This document shows, piece after piece, positions 57,052-64,000 of a stretch of 64,000 nt of DNA. This DNA is from JACJYE01 sp964432875 (GTDB lineage Bacteria > Bacteroidota > Bacteroidia > Chitinophagales > Saprospiraceae), in the NCBI GenBank assembly GCA_964432875.1, contig CAYSPJ010000005.1, positions 21,278-85,277 on the forward strand. Reading direction: 5' to 3'. Each line of letters begins with the position of its first letter. Position 1 is the stretch's first letter. Both the position numbers and the translations under genes were made by a program. Under the pieces are notes generated by a model, which had not been told where the DNA came from, did not search any database, and saw only the letters and a list, made by a program, of their open reading frames with translations.

Positions 57052-59016
57052 TCAATTCAAAAACCGCCATTTCAAGCCGATGCGGAAGACCGAAGAAGGA
57101 TGCCCGTAGAAAGCGGTTTGATAAAACAGCCGGTCGTCGATCAGGGTGGCCGTGGCATTTTCCCATTTGAAGAAAGCGCGGAACTTCGTCACCTGCATGC
57201 TGAAAAAAGCATCGGCGGCGGGGTAAAATTCCACCAAGGCACGATCCTGCAGCTGAAACTGGCCGGTGACGGGGTTGTAGTAGTCGCCAAAATAGCTATC
57301 GTTGAACCGCAGGTCAATACCCACCGAGACGGTGAGCACCTTAAACCACTTCCCAGCGTAGTAGAGGCTATGTTTGGTATAAATCGAAGGCAGGCGGATG
57401 AAATCACTGGAAGCTTGTTGCAGGGCGACCACATTATCCAGGTGCATGGGCCCGAGCTTGAAATCTTTTTGGATAATCAACTGAGCGATGCTGATGGGGA
57501 GCCCCGTTTGCCGTGGCAAACCCAGGGTGTCAAAATAGATATAATTATTCAGCAAGTGGTAGTGGCCGCTGATTTCCAGCTTGAATTGTGGCAGGCTATA
57601 AGCCGCGGAAAGAGAAGTAGAAAGCGTTTTGTTAAAATCATTTTCGTACACCAGCCTTTCCGTCAGGTAGAGGCGGTGTTCCATCAAGGTGGGCAGGGAG
57701 AGTTGGTTGACGGCCTTGAGGTTGAGGCTGCCCAGCTTTTTAAAATCAAAAAACAATTGGCCGCTGAAGCGGTAATCGCCGGCATTATCCCACAGGCCCA
57801 AGTGGCCATAGAGGTTGATAAGCAGCCGCTCGTTGGGGTTGAGGCGGTAGCGGCCGGTGAGGAAGAGGTTGTTGATGGTGGAATCCATGCCAGCCTGCTC
57901 CAGCCGGTTCCAGGTATGGATGGCGCCTACCTCCAGCAAGTCGCGCTGGTTGCGCGCCTCATCGCGCCGGGCTTGGTCGAGCTTAAAGGTGGCCAGGCGG
58001 AAGCTATTTTCGAGCTTGCGGTGCTGCAGGAAAAAGCGCACGCCCCGGGGATCGGGTAGGAAGGCCGGGAAGAGGGTGTAAAAGTTGGAATCCTCCTGCG
58101 CGGCGTATTCATCCGAGAACTTGTAGTTGCTGTTGTCCGAAAGTATTTGGTGCGAGATCGTGTAGGAGCGGAAGGTCTTGCCCAGGGTATCCTGCCCGCC
58201 GCCAAAGCGGTAGTAATGAGTATAGCTCAGCTCGCGGTGGAAATGGCGGGTGCCCGCGTCGGGCAAAAAAACCAGAGCGGAGCTGGGGCTGCCAAATTCG
58301 CCATCCGACTGTGGCTCACGCAGCAATCCGCCGTTATCCTCTTGTTCGATGGTGTTGTTGGCAAAGCTCAGGAATCCATCGTAGCGCCCATTGCGGCTAT
58401 GCCGCCACAGGCCGGTGGCGAATGCCGTATTGCGGGTGTTTTGGTTGGGCAATTGCTGCCGCTGCCCCAACTGGCTGATGCGGTTGAACTCCAGCGTAAA
58501 GTTGAGCCCGTTGGCAAAGTTGCGGCTGAACTGGGCAGTGCTATAACTATCGGCCTGCTCAGAACCCGCCGTATAGGACACATTGGTGTGGGGCTTTTCC
58601 AGCCGGTAGTAGGGCAGCGAGCTGCTCGTAGTCATATACAAGTCATACTGCCGCAAGCCCAGGTCAAAGCCCCGGCGGCTTGCAGGCTCAAAGACGATAG
58701 GGGCATGGGCCGAACCAAGGTTGCCGAGGTGCTTGTAGTCTAGCACGCGGCGGCGCACCGGGTCGTACTGCCGGAAATAGTTGCCCAGGGTAGAATCGGA
58801 GAAGGGGATGTCCTGGTTTGGATTGTCGGCGAAGAAATAAAAAATCTCGAAGGTATCCACTTCCACATCCCTTTGCTCGCCGCTGCCACTGGCCCCCGCC
58901 GGCGGCCCGCTGGAGGGGGTAGTCGGGCGCCCGATCGGCGGCCGTTGCGCCTGCACCGTGTCGAGCCCGAGCAGGAGCAAAACTAATAGGCAGAAAAAGC
59001 TGATACTTCGCTTCAT
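57052..59016 (-). CDS. Putative outer-membrane porin (Porin_10-like)
   Basis: 654 aa. Signal 1-23 (LLLLGLDTVQA-Q), a short Pro/Gly/Ser-rich stretch, then beta-strand-rich sequence of alternating polarity to the C-terminal aromatic-rich end (FRIGLKWRFLN). Typical phrases: YFRQYDPVRRRVLDYKHLGNLGSAHAPIVFEP, RLEKPHTNVSYTAGSEQADSYSTAQFSRNFANGLNFTLEFNRIS, KHSLYYAGKWFKVLTVSVGIDLRFNDSYFGDYYNPVTGQFQLQ. These match the Bacteroidota putative porin family (Porin_10). It is probably a passive or specialised outer-membrane channel. Convergent with the SerB-SerA gene; no TonB box was noticed. Confidence 0.82.
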   Translation of the reverse strand: MKRSISFFCLLVLLLLGLDTVQAQRPPIGRPTTPSSGPPAGASGSGEQRDVEVDTFEIFYFFADNPNQDIPFSDSTLGNYFRQYDPVRRRVLDYKHLGNLGSAHAPIVFEPASRRGFDLGLRQYDLYMTTSSSLPYYRLEKPHTNVSYTAGSEQADSYSTAQFSRNFANGLNFTLEFNRISQLGQRQQLPNQNTRNTAFATGLWRHSRNGRYDGFLSFANNTIEQEDNGGLLREPQSDGEFGSPSSALVFLPDAGTRHFHRELSYTHYYRFGGGQDTLGKTFRSYTISHQILSDNSNYKFSDEYAAQEDSNFYTLFPAFLPDPRGVRFFLQHRKLENSFRLATFKLDQARRDEARNQRDLLEVGAIHTWNRLEQAGMDSTINNLFLTGRYRLNPNERLLINLYGHLGLWDNAGDYRFSGQLFFDFKKLGSLNLKAVNQLSLPTLMEHRLYLTERLVYENDFNKTLSTSLSAAYSLPQFKLEISGHYHLLNNYIYFDTLGLPRQTGLPISIAQLIIQKDFKLGPMHLDNVVALQQASSDFIRLPSIYTKHSLYYAGKWFKVLTVSVGIDLRFNDSYFGDYYNPVTGQFQLQDRALVEFYPAADAFFSMQVTKFRAFFKWENATATLIDDRLFYQTAFYGHPSSVFRIGLKWRFLN

Positions 59017-59092
59017 GTACGCGTTGTAATTTCCGGCAAAGATAGTAAACGCCTAGACTTATTAGGTGCTGCGGGCAGCCCCTAAGCCCAGT

Positions 59093-60544
59093 TCACCGGA
59101 TTACTACCCGCTCCACGATATTCCATCCATCGCCCTGCAGGCGCAGGAGATAAATGCCTGCGGCCAGCCCCTGGCCGAGCGGAAACTGGAGCAGGTTTTC
59201 ACCGGCATGCAGGTTCTCGCTACCCAAACGCCTGATCACTCGGCCATTGATATCCAGGAGATCGGCATTAACCATCCATTGGCCTTCGGGCGAGGTGATG
59301 CTGATATTCAACTCCTCGTGGGCCGGCTGAGGGAATACCCGGGCATAGGTGCCCTCTGGCAGCTCATGGAGGCTGGTGGGGTTCAGGCAGGACAAATCGA
59401 TTGGTTGGAGCTCTTGGGTAGCGGCACAATTGTCGCCCACCCCCTCAAAGATGAACAAGCCCTCCTGCATATCGGAAACCAGGATAAGGCCAGAAGGCAG
59501 GAAAGGGTAAACGCCCCAGGCCCCCTTATAGCTCGGCCCGTTAGGTTCGCTGGAGGTGTCGTAGTACAAAGCCTTCTGTGGATTGGCCGGGTCGGAGATG
59601 TCAAAGACGACGAGGCCTTCGTAGTAGTAAGAAACGTAGAGGTAATCACAGGCTACAATCTGATTGTGAGGGATGCTAGTCGGGTTGGGGACGTCGGCAT
59701 TGAAGGTGCCAGTTACCCGAAGCTCGCAGGGGTCTTCCAAATCGATGGCCTTGAGGCGGGCGCCGTGGTTTTCATCCGCCATATAATAATATTGGGCATC
59801 ATCCGACAGCCAGCCAGAGTGGTTGTAGCCGCGGAAGGGGTAATCGGTCAGGATGCTGATCGGCACTGGCTGAGCGGGGTTGGAGAAATCAACGATCGCC
59901 AAGCCGCTGTTGCCGCAATTGAGGAAGGCGATGCCATCGCGCACATACCCATCGTGGACATGGCTGGCTATCAGGCCGCCAAAGTTGTTGTACTTGTTGA
60001 TGTACTGCGGGTTTAAAGGGTTGTCGGCCAGGTCGTAAATGCGCATGGCAGAATAGCCAGCCGGGCCGCCGCTGGTAGAAAAAGTATAGAGCTTGGCCTG
60101 GGCCGAATCGATGAAGATATTGTGTGCCCTGGAAATCTGGGTGGCGTAATCATAAACCACGAACACCGTATCCGGCAGTTGCCGCAAGTCGATAATCTGC
60201 AAAGTGCTGGGCCCTTCGTCACATACGGCATAGAGGAAGCCCTGATAATCGTGGTAGTCGCGGTGGATGATGGTAGGCCCCTGGGCTGCTCCGGCAACAA
60301 AGTGCGCCTCAAAAGGCTGAGTAGGCTCGGTCACATCAATAAAATGCGTGCCGGCCGTAGAGCCGATGATGGCATATTCATGCCCGTTTACCGCTACCCC
60401 CCATATTTCATTATAGGTGTTGTTGTAAGCGGCAGAGCCTACCAGGGCAGGATCGCTCCAGGCCCCCAGCAAGGTGGCTTGTTGCTGGGCAGCCAGCACC
60501 ACCGGCAGCCAAAGCAAGGTCAGGAAGAATAAGTGCTTTTTCAT
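59093..60544 (-). CDS. Choice-of-anchor B (LVIVD-repeat) protein with T9SS domain
   Basis: 483 aa from ATG 60544 (a TTG one codon earlier). Signal 1-18 (LLWLPVVLAA-Q). Residues about 25-385: beta-propeller-type repeats of the choice-of-anchor B family (LLGAWSDPALVGSAAYNNTYNEIWGVAVNGHEYAIIGSTAGTHFIDVTEP, LQIIDLRQLPD, GLAIVDFSNPAQP, LVVFDISDPANPQ). The last about 80 residues are a T9SS sorting domain (ARVFPQPAHEELNISI...GQGLAAGIYLLRL). Secreted; role unknown, possibly cell-surface or matrix binding. Repeat family A copy 2 ends just upstream of its start codon. Confidence 0.88.
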   Translation of the reverse strand: MKKHLFFLTLLWLPVVLAAQQQATLLGAWSDPALVGSAAYNNTYNEIWGVAVNGHEYAIIGSTAGTHFIDVTEPTQPFEAHFVAGAAQGPTIIHRDYHDYQGFLYAVCDEGPSTLQIIDLRQLPDTVFVVYDYATQISRAHNIFIDSAQAKLYTFSTSGGPAGYSAMRIYDLADNPLNPQYINKYNNFGGLIASHVHDGYVRDGIAFLNCGNSGLAIVDFSNPAQPVPISILTDYPFRGYNHSGWLSDDAQYYYMADENHGARLKAIDLEDPCELRVTGTFNADVPNPTSIPHNQIVACDYLYVSYYYEGLVVFDISDPANPQKALYYDTSSEPNGPSYKGAWGVYPFLPSGLILVSDMQEGLFIFEGVGDNCAATQELQPIDLSCLNPTSLHELPEGTYARVFPQPAHEELNISITSPEGQWMVNADLLDINGRVIRRLGSENLHAGENLLQFPLGQGLAAGIYLLRLQGDGWNIVERVVIR

Positions 60545-60562
60545 CAATAATTTACCTTTTTT

Positions 60563-60756
60563 GGTAACTATTTAGCATGGCGAAAAGCTGCGAGTTACGA
60601 GCCACGAGCTGCGAGTTCTCTGCTATATCTCCAAGATTAAGTTTTGAAGTATATTGGAGAACGATTTTTCCTATGGTTGAAACTCGGCAACCTTCTTTCG
60701 CCAAGGCTGAACTCGCGACTCGAAGCTCGCGACTCGAAGCTAGCTAAATAGTTACC
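60563..60756. repeat. Palindromic repeat family A, copy 2 (194 bp)
   Basis: Inverted ends GGTAACTATTTAGC (60563-60576) and GCTAAATAGTTACC (60743-60756) are perfect. The same internal blocks as copy 1 occur in the same order: TTACGAGCCACGAGCT, AGATTAAGTTT, TGGTTGAAACTCGGC, GCCAAGGCTGAACTCG, CTAGCTAAATAGT. A 12-bp direct repeat TTACCTTTTTTG (60552-60563 and 60752-60763) flanks and partly overlaps it, consistent with target duplication. It lies within 20 bases of the start codon of the 60544 gene. Confidence 0.75.
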
Positions 60757-60781
60757 TTTTTTGTTACCAAACCGCCCCCCC

Positions 60782-60826
60782 CCTTTAACCTTTAACCTTT
60801 AACCTTTAACCTTTACCCTTTAACCT
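60782..60826. repeat. Heptamer tandem repeat CCTTTAA
   Basis: Six units of CCTTTAA, one degenerate, in direct succession up to the fabI stop codon (the stop is inside the last unit). Seven-base tandem repeats of this kind are typical of slippage-prone intergenic DNA. A preceding C-run adjoins it. Confidence 0.8.
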
Positions 60827-61623
60827 TGCAACAACTTAGGATTCATACCCATGTTTGAGAAGCCGCCGTCGTGGAAGAGGTTTTGCATGGTCACCATGCG
60901 CGTCAGGTCAGAGAACATCGTCACGCAGTAGTCGGCACAAGCGTCCGAGGAAGCGTTGCCGAGGGGAGACATCCGGTCGGCGTAGTCAAAGAATTCGCCG
61001 AAGCCTTTGACGCCGCTGCCTGCCGTAGTCTTAGTGGGGCTTTGAGAGATGGTATTGACCCGCACCTTGTTGCGTTCGCCAAAGTGATAGCCAAAGCTGC
61101 GGGCAAAAGATTCCAGCAGAGCCTTGGATTCGGCCATCTCGCTGTAATCCGGGAAAGTGCGTTGGGCCGCGATATAAGTGAGCGCCAGGATAGAGCCCCA
61201 GTCATTCATGCCATCCATTTTCCAGAGGGTTTGCATCACCTTGTGGAAAGAAATGGCTGAGATGTCAAAGGTTTTGAGCATCCAGTCGTGGTTCAAATCG
61301 GTATATTCCTTTTTCTTGCGCACGTTGATGGACATGCCGATGGAGTGCAGCACAAAGTCGAACTTGCCGCCCAGAGCTTCCATCGACTGCTCGAAGAGCT
61401 TTTCCAGGTCTTCCATGCTGGTCGCATCGGCCGGGATGACTGGTGCCTGGAGCTTTTCGCCCAACTGATGGATTTCGCCGAAGCGCATGGCCACCGGGGC
61501 GTTGGTCAAAACGATTTGCGCGCCTTCTGCTACGCAACGTTCAGCCACCTTGGTGGCGATGGATTTGTCGTCGAGGGCACCAAAGATGACGCCTTTTTTA
61601 CCTTGCAGTAGGTTGTTTGCCAT
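60820..61623 (-). CDS. fabI: Enoyl-[acyl-carrier-protein] reductase (NADH)
   Basis: 267 aa. FabI reduces trans-2-enoyl-ACP in fatty acid elongation. Seen: N-terminal GKKGVIFGALDDKSIATKVAERC (NADH-binding, short-chain-dehydrogenase type), DFVLHSIGM, a catalytic-site LTYIAAQRTFPDYSEMAESKALLE with Tyr150/Tyr160/Lys167 matching the E. coli Tyr146/Tyr156/Lys163 spacing, and NTISQSPTKTTAGSGVKGF (substrate loop). The closing DLTRMVTMQNLFHDGGFSNMGM is typical. It follows recN by 18 bases on the same strand, so the two probably form an operon. Confidence 0.95.
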   Translation of the reverse strand: MANNLLQGKKGVIFGALDDKSIATKVAERCVAEGAQIVLTNAPVAMRFGEIHQLGEKLQAPVIPADATSMEDLEKLFEQSMEALGGKFDFVLHSIGMSINVRKKKEYTDLNHDWMLKTFDISAISFHKVMQTLWKMDGMNDWGSILALTYIAAQRTFPDYSEMAESKALLESFARSFGYHFGERNKVRVNTISQSPTKTTAGSGVKGFGEFFDYADRMSPLGNASSDACADYCVTMFSDLTRMVTMQNLFHDGGFSNMGMNPKLLQG

Positions 61624-61641
61624 GGTGAGGATTTCTATTGG

Positions 61642-63297
61642 TTATGCGTTAAGCAACTGTTTTGCGTTTTCGATGGCGGCCAAACTGGGCGGGCTTTGGC
61701 TCAGCATAGTGGCGATGGCGGCAATGCGCTCTTCCCCGTCCAGCTTGCGCACTTCGGCATAAGTGCGTTCTTCCTGTACGCGTTTGTAAACGAAGTAGTG
61801 CACATCACCTTTGGAGGCCACCTGGGGCGAATGGGTAATGGTAACCACCTGGTGCTGGCTGGACAAATGGTGGAGGATATTGCCCATCTTCAGGGCTACG
61901 TCGCCGGAGATGCCGGCATCAATCTCGTCAAAGATGAGGGTAGGCAGGGGGATGGCGCTGGCTACCAGCGATTTAACCACTAAAGTCAGGCGAGATAATT
62001 CGCCGCCGGAGGCCACGTCTTTGATGAGCTGCATACGGCTCCCCTTATTGGCGGCAAAGAGGAAATTGACTTCGTCGATGCCATAGGCCCCCAGCTCGTC
62101 CAGGCGCTTGAATTCCGCCTTCATGCGGGCGTGCTCCATCGAGATCTGGGCCAGCATATTCTCTACCTTATTTTCAAAACCGCCTACCACGGCGTGGCGG
62201 CGGTTGCTGAGCTCTTCTGCCTGGGCGTACAACTCCTTTTCCTGCTGTTGCACCTCTTTTTCCAGTGCGGCGATTTCCGAACTTAGGTCGCTCACCGCAT
62301 CCAGTTGCCGTTGGCAATTGGCTTGGATGTCCAGCAATTCCGCCACCGTAGAAACCTGGTGTTTCTTTTGCAGGCGGTAAATCAGGTCCAGCCGCTGCTG
62401 GGCTTCCACGATGCGCTCAGGCTCGTACTCCGTCGCTTCGGCGATGCGCTCGCAGCTTTGGGCCAAATCTTTAAACTCCTCCATGATGCTGCCCAGGCGT
62501 TCATAGAGCTGTTCGATGCGGGCATCGTAGCGGCGCACCTGGCCCAATGACTGGTTGACCTGCCCGATCTGTACCATGACGGAGAGTTCATTTTCGCTCA
62601 ATTGCTGGAAGGCCGAGGCCAAGGAGCGCTTGATATCCTCGGCATTGGTCAGGCGGTTGAGCTCTTCCTCCAGCTCTTCTTGCTCGCCGGCCCGCAGGCT
62701 GGCAGCGGTAAACTCTTCGAGTTGGAAAGCCAGGAAATCTACCTCCCGGGCGGCGCTGTCATTGCGGCGGTTCAGCTCTGCCAATCGGCGGCGGGCAGCC
62801 TGATACTGGGTATAGCCGGCCTGATAGCGCGCCAGCAGTTTTTTATTTTCTGCCAGGGCATCCAACAGGCGCAACTGGAAAGATACCTGGTGGATGTCGA
62901 GGTTGTCGAATTGCTGGTGCAAATCGATGAGGGTAGAGCTGAGGGACTGCAGCACATCCAGCGTCACTGGGGTGTCGTTGACAAAAGCGCGGGACTTGCC
63001 CGCCGGCGTAATCTCCCGGCGGATGACCAATTGGTCGTCGTAGTCCAGGTCGTGTTCCTCGAAGAAAGCCTGTAAGTTGTACATGCCGATATCGAAGCAG
63101 CCTTCTATCACGCACTTTTCTTCCAGGTTGTAAAGCGATTTGATGTCGGCGCGTTTACCCATGACCAGGCCCAGGGCACCCAGCAAGATAGACTTGCCTG
63201 CCCCTGTCTCCCCAGTGATGATGGTGAGCCCCTTGGAGAAGCCTATTTCCAAGGCTTCGATGATGGCGTAGTTGCGGATATGTAAGCTTTTAATCAT
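61642..63297 (-). CDS. recN: DNA repair protein RecN
   Basis: 551 aa. SMC-like ATPase active in double-strand-break repair. Seen: N-terminal SLHIRNYAIIEALEIGFSKGLTIITGETGAGKSILLGALGLVMGKRAD with Walker A GETGAGKS; the central region about 150-370 is coiled coil (QYQAARRRLAELNRR, LDAVSDLSSEIAALEKEVQQQEKEL); the C-terminal KDVASGGELSRLTLVVKSL signature and LIFDEIDAGISGDVALKMG Walker B/D-loop. Length is normal for RecN. It has a perfect -7 box upstream and is likely co-transcribed with fabI. Confidence 0.96.
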   Translation of the reverse strand: MIKSLHIRNYAIIEALEIGFSKGLTIITGETGAGKSILLGALGLVMGKRADIKSLYNLEEKCVIEGCFDIGMYNLQAFFEEHDLDYDDQLVIRREITPAGKSRAFVNDTPVTLDVLQSLSSTLIDLHQQFDNLDIHQVSFQLRLLDALAENKKLLARYQAGYTQYQAARRRLAELNRRNDSAAREVDFLAFQLEEFTAASLRAGEQEELEEELNRLTNAEDIKRSLASAFQQLSENELSVMVQIGQVNQSLGQVRRYDARIEQLYERLGSIMEEFKDLAQSCERIAEATEYEPERIVEAQQRLDLIYRLQKKHQVSTVAELLDIQANCQRQLDAVSDLSSEIAALEKEVQQQEKELYAQAEELSNRRHAVVGGFENKVENMLAQISMEHARMKAEFKRLDELGAYGIDEVNFLFAANKGSRMQLIKDVASGGELSRLTLVVKSLVASAIPLPTLIFDEIDAGISGDVALKMGNILHHLSSQHQVVTITHSPQVASKGDVHYFVYKRVQEERTYAEVRKLDGEERIAAIATMLSQSPPSLAAIENAKQLLNA

Positions 63298-63328
63298 ATT
63301 CCAGATTCCAGCGCTTCGGAAATTTGCT

Positions 63329-63336
63329 CAAAGTTA
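63329..63336 (-). promoter_or_regulatory. Candidate -7 box for recN-fabI
   Basis: Minus strand TAACTTTG, an exact TAnnTTTG, 32 bases before the recN ATG. Confidence 0.45.
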
Positions 63337-63486
63337 AACGTTTTGCGTTTAATTCCCCTAATTTTACGCTAGCGTTATGAGGATACTTGTCTTGCCGCGG
63401 GCAAAAAAAGGGTGCCAGGCGGGCTTGCCAAGCCGATTATCGCTAAAGATTTAGCCGATTTTATCAATAAATCAATGTCAGCAACA

Positions 63487-63984
63487 ATGAAAAGACCGCT
63501 TATCCTGCCGTTTTGTTTGCTCCTGCTCCTGGCTTTTGCCGCTTGTCGGCAGGAAGGGGGCAGCCAGCTCAAAAAAACCGACCTGCTGCGGCACGGCCTG
63601 CCAGTGACGATCCTCGCCCCGGATAGCGCCGTAATCAAAGCGCAGGATTTGGCCGGCATCTACCTGGATATCACGGTCAAAGGCAGCGGCAACTACTCCC
63701 TGCAGATCCTGGCTTCCAGGGCAGAGACCAGCGATATCGCTAAAATCAAAGCCAGCCTACTGGCAGAGGTGAAGGGCAACCGCTACTTTAAACGCATCGT
63801 GCGGGAAGAGGAAGACGGCTTCCTCTACGAAACCGCCGTAGATGAAGGCTACATAAATTATGGCTTCCGCTACATTGCCTTGCAAGGCGAACAGGAGATT
63901 GTCTTCCAGCCAGGCTTCACCGGCCAGTTTTCCCTGGAAGAGGCTGAACGGATGTATGAGGCGGTGCAACAGCGGAAAAGGTGA
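63487..63984 (+). CDS. Lipoprotein of unknown function
   Basis: 165 aa from ATG 63487 (another ATG at 63475 and a longer frame to 63412). Lipoprotein signal MKRPLILPFCLLLLLAFAAC with lipobox AFAAC. The mature part opens with a short polar stretch (RQEGGSQLKKTDLL), then a beta-rich segment (GLPVTILAPDSAVIKAQDLAGIYLDITVKGSGNYSLQILASRAE). A helical, charged half follows (EVKGNRYFKRIVREEEDGFLYETAVDEGYINYGFRYIALQGEQEIVFQPGF...FSLEEAERMYEAVQQ). It resembles small Bacteroidota lipoproteins that assist envelope processes, but no family is recognised. Divergent from recN. Confidence 0.75.
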   Translation: MKRPLILPFCLLLLLAFAACRQEGGSQLKKTDLLRHGLPVTILAPDSAVIKAQDLAGIYLDITVKGSGNYSLQILASRAETSDIAKIKASLLAEVKGNRYFKRIVREEEDGFLYETAVDEGYINYGFRYIALQGEQEIVFQPGFTGQFSLEEAERMYEAVQQRKR

Positions 63985-64000
63985 GGGTAGGGTAGCGGGG

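Noticed and set aside
57100..58059. 319-codon plus-strand ORF
   Set aside because: Antisense of the porin gene; GC-rich third positions give long open shadow frames here.

Overview
The window comes from the chromosome of a Bacteroidota bacterium, most likely order Saprospirales (Lewinella/Haliscomenobacter/Phaeodactylibacter type). The grounds are: many secreted proteins ending in type IX secretion (T9SS) sorting domains; a gliding-motility-type C-terminal domain; a Bacteroidota-type ParE and a Porin_10-like porin; intergenic regions carrying the Bacteroidota -7 promoter box TAnnTTTG; and an absence of obvious Shine-Dalgarno sites. No rRNA, tRNA, CRISPR array, prophage or intact insertion sequence was seen. 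Assignments rest on reading the translations and motifs by eye; no database search was run.

Layout. 1-6.3 kb: 5' part of ftsK, a divergent LexA/CI-like S24 regulator, a DUF4197 lipoprotein with folB, glutaryl-CoA dehydrogenase and an OmpA-domain protein. 6.3-14.4 kb (mostly minus strand): aroA; a two-gene unit of a P-loop ATPase and a TPR protein with a degenerate NTPase-like N-terminus; phoH; a SAM-hydrolase/ABM pair; a DUF6427-like membrane protein. 14.6-26 kb: exported RidA, a Tat-exported hydroxypyruvate-isomerase-like enzyme, a secreted lysyl oxidase with dockerin/cohesin-like and T9SS domains, a divergent M14 carboxypeptidase with T9SS domain, and a membrane-anchored CHAT-TPR protein behind a membrane-anchored partner. 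26-32 kb: a 1.3-kb gene-poor stretch, three unrecognised cytosolic proteins and rpsP with a hairpin leader. 32-40 kb: a large choice-of-anchor-L/SprB-like adhesin, a Tat/Sec-exported sugar-enzyme-like cluster (SUMF1 fold, Gfo/Idh/MocA, NTF2-like), an orphan 7TM protein and a carboxypeptidase-regulatory-domain protein. 40-47 kb: lon, parE, a membrane protein, a repeat array and an orphan OmpR-type response regulator. 47-53 kb: three tandem paralogous PA-domain T9SS proteins, each with its own terminator. 53-64 kb: rhlE-like helicase, a SerB-SerA fusion, a porin, a choice-of-anchor-B protein, fabI, recN and a lipoprotein.

The main themes are housekeeping genes mixed with a large export programme of T9SS, Tat and lipoprotein cargo, plus small dispersed palindromic repeats. 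Two repeat families have terminal inverted repeats and two copies each in the window (15258-15463 with 60563-60756; 26269-26369 with 42894-43059). A third, hairpin-forming family occurs as three identical 31-bp units near 46 kb and as diverged single copies near 2.3 and 28.8 kb. The most notable proteins are the bacterial lysyl oxidase with its cofactor Lys/Tyr retained, the SerB-SerA fusion lacking the usual dehydrogenase active-site Arg, the ATPase plus degenerate-NTPase TPR operon, and the extracytoplasmic CHAT protease-like protein with its partner.
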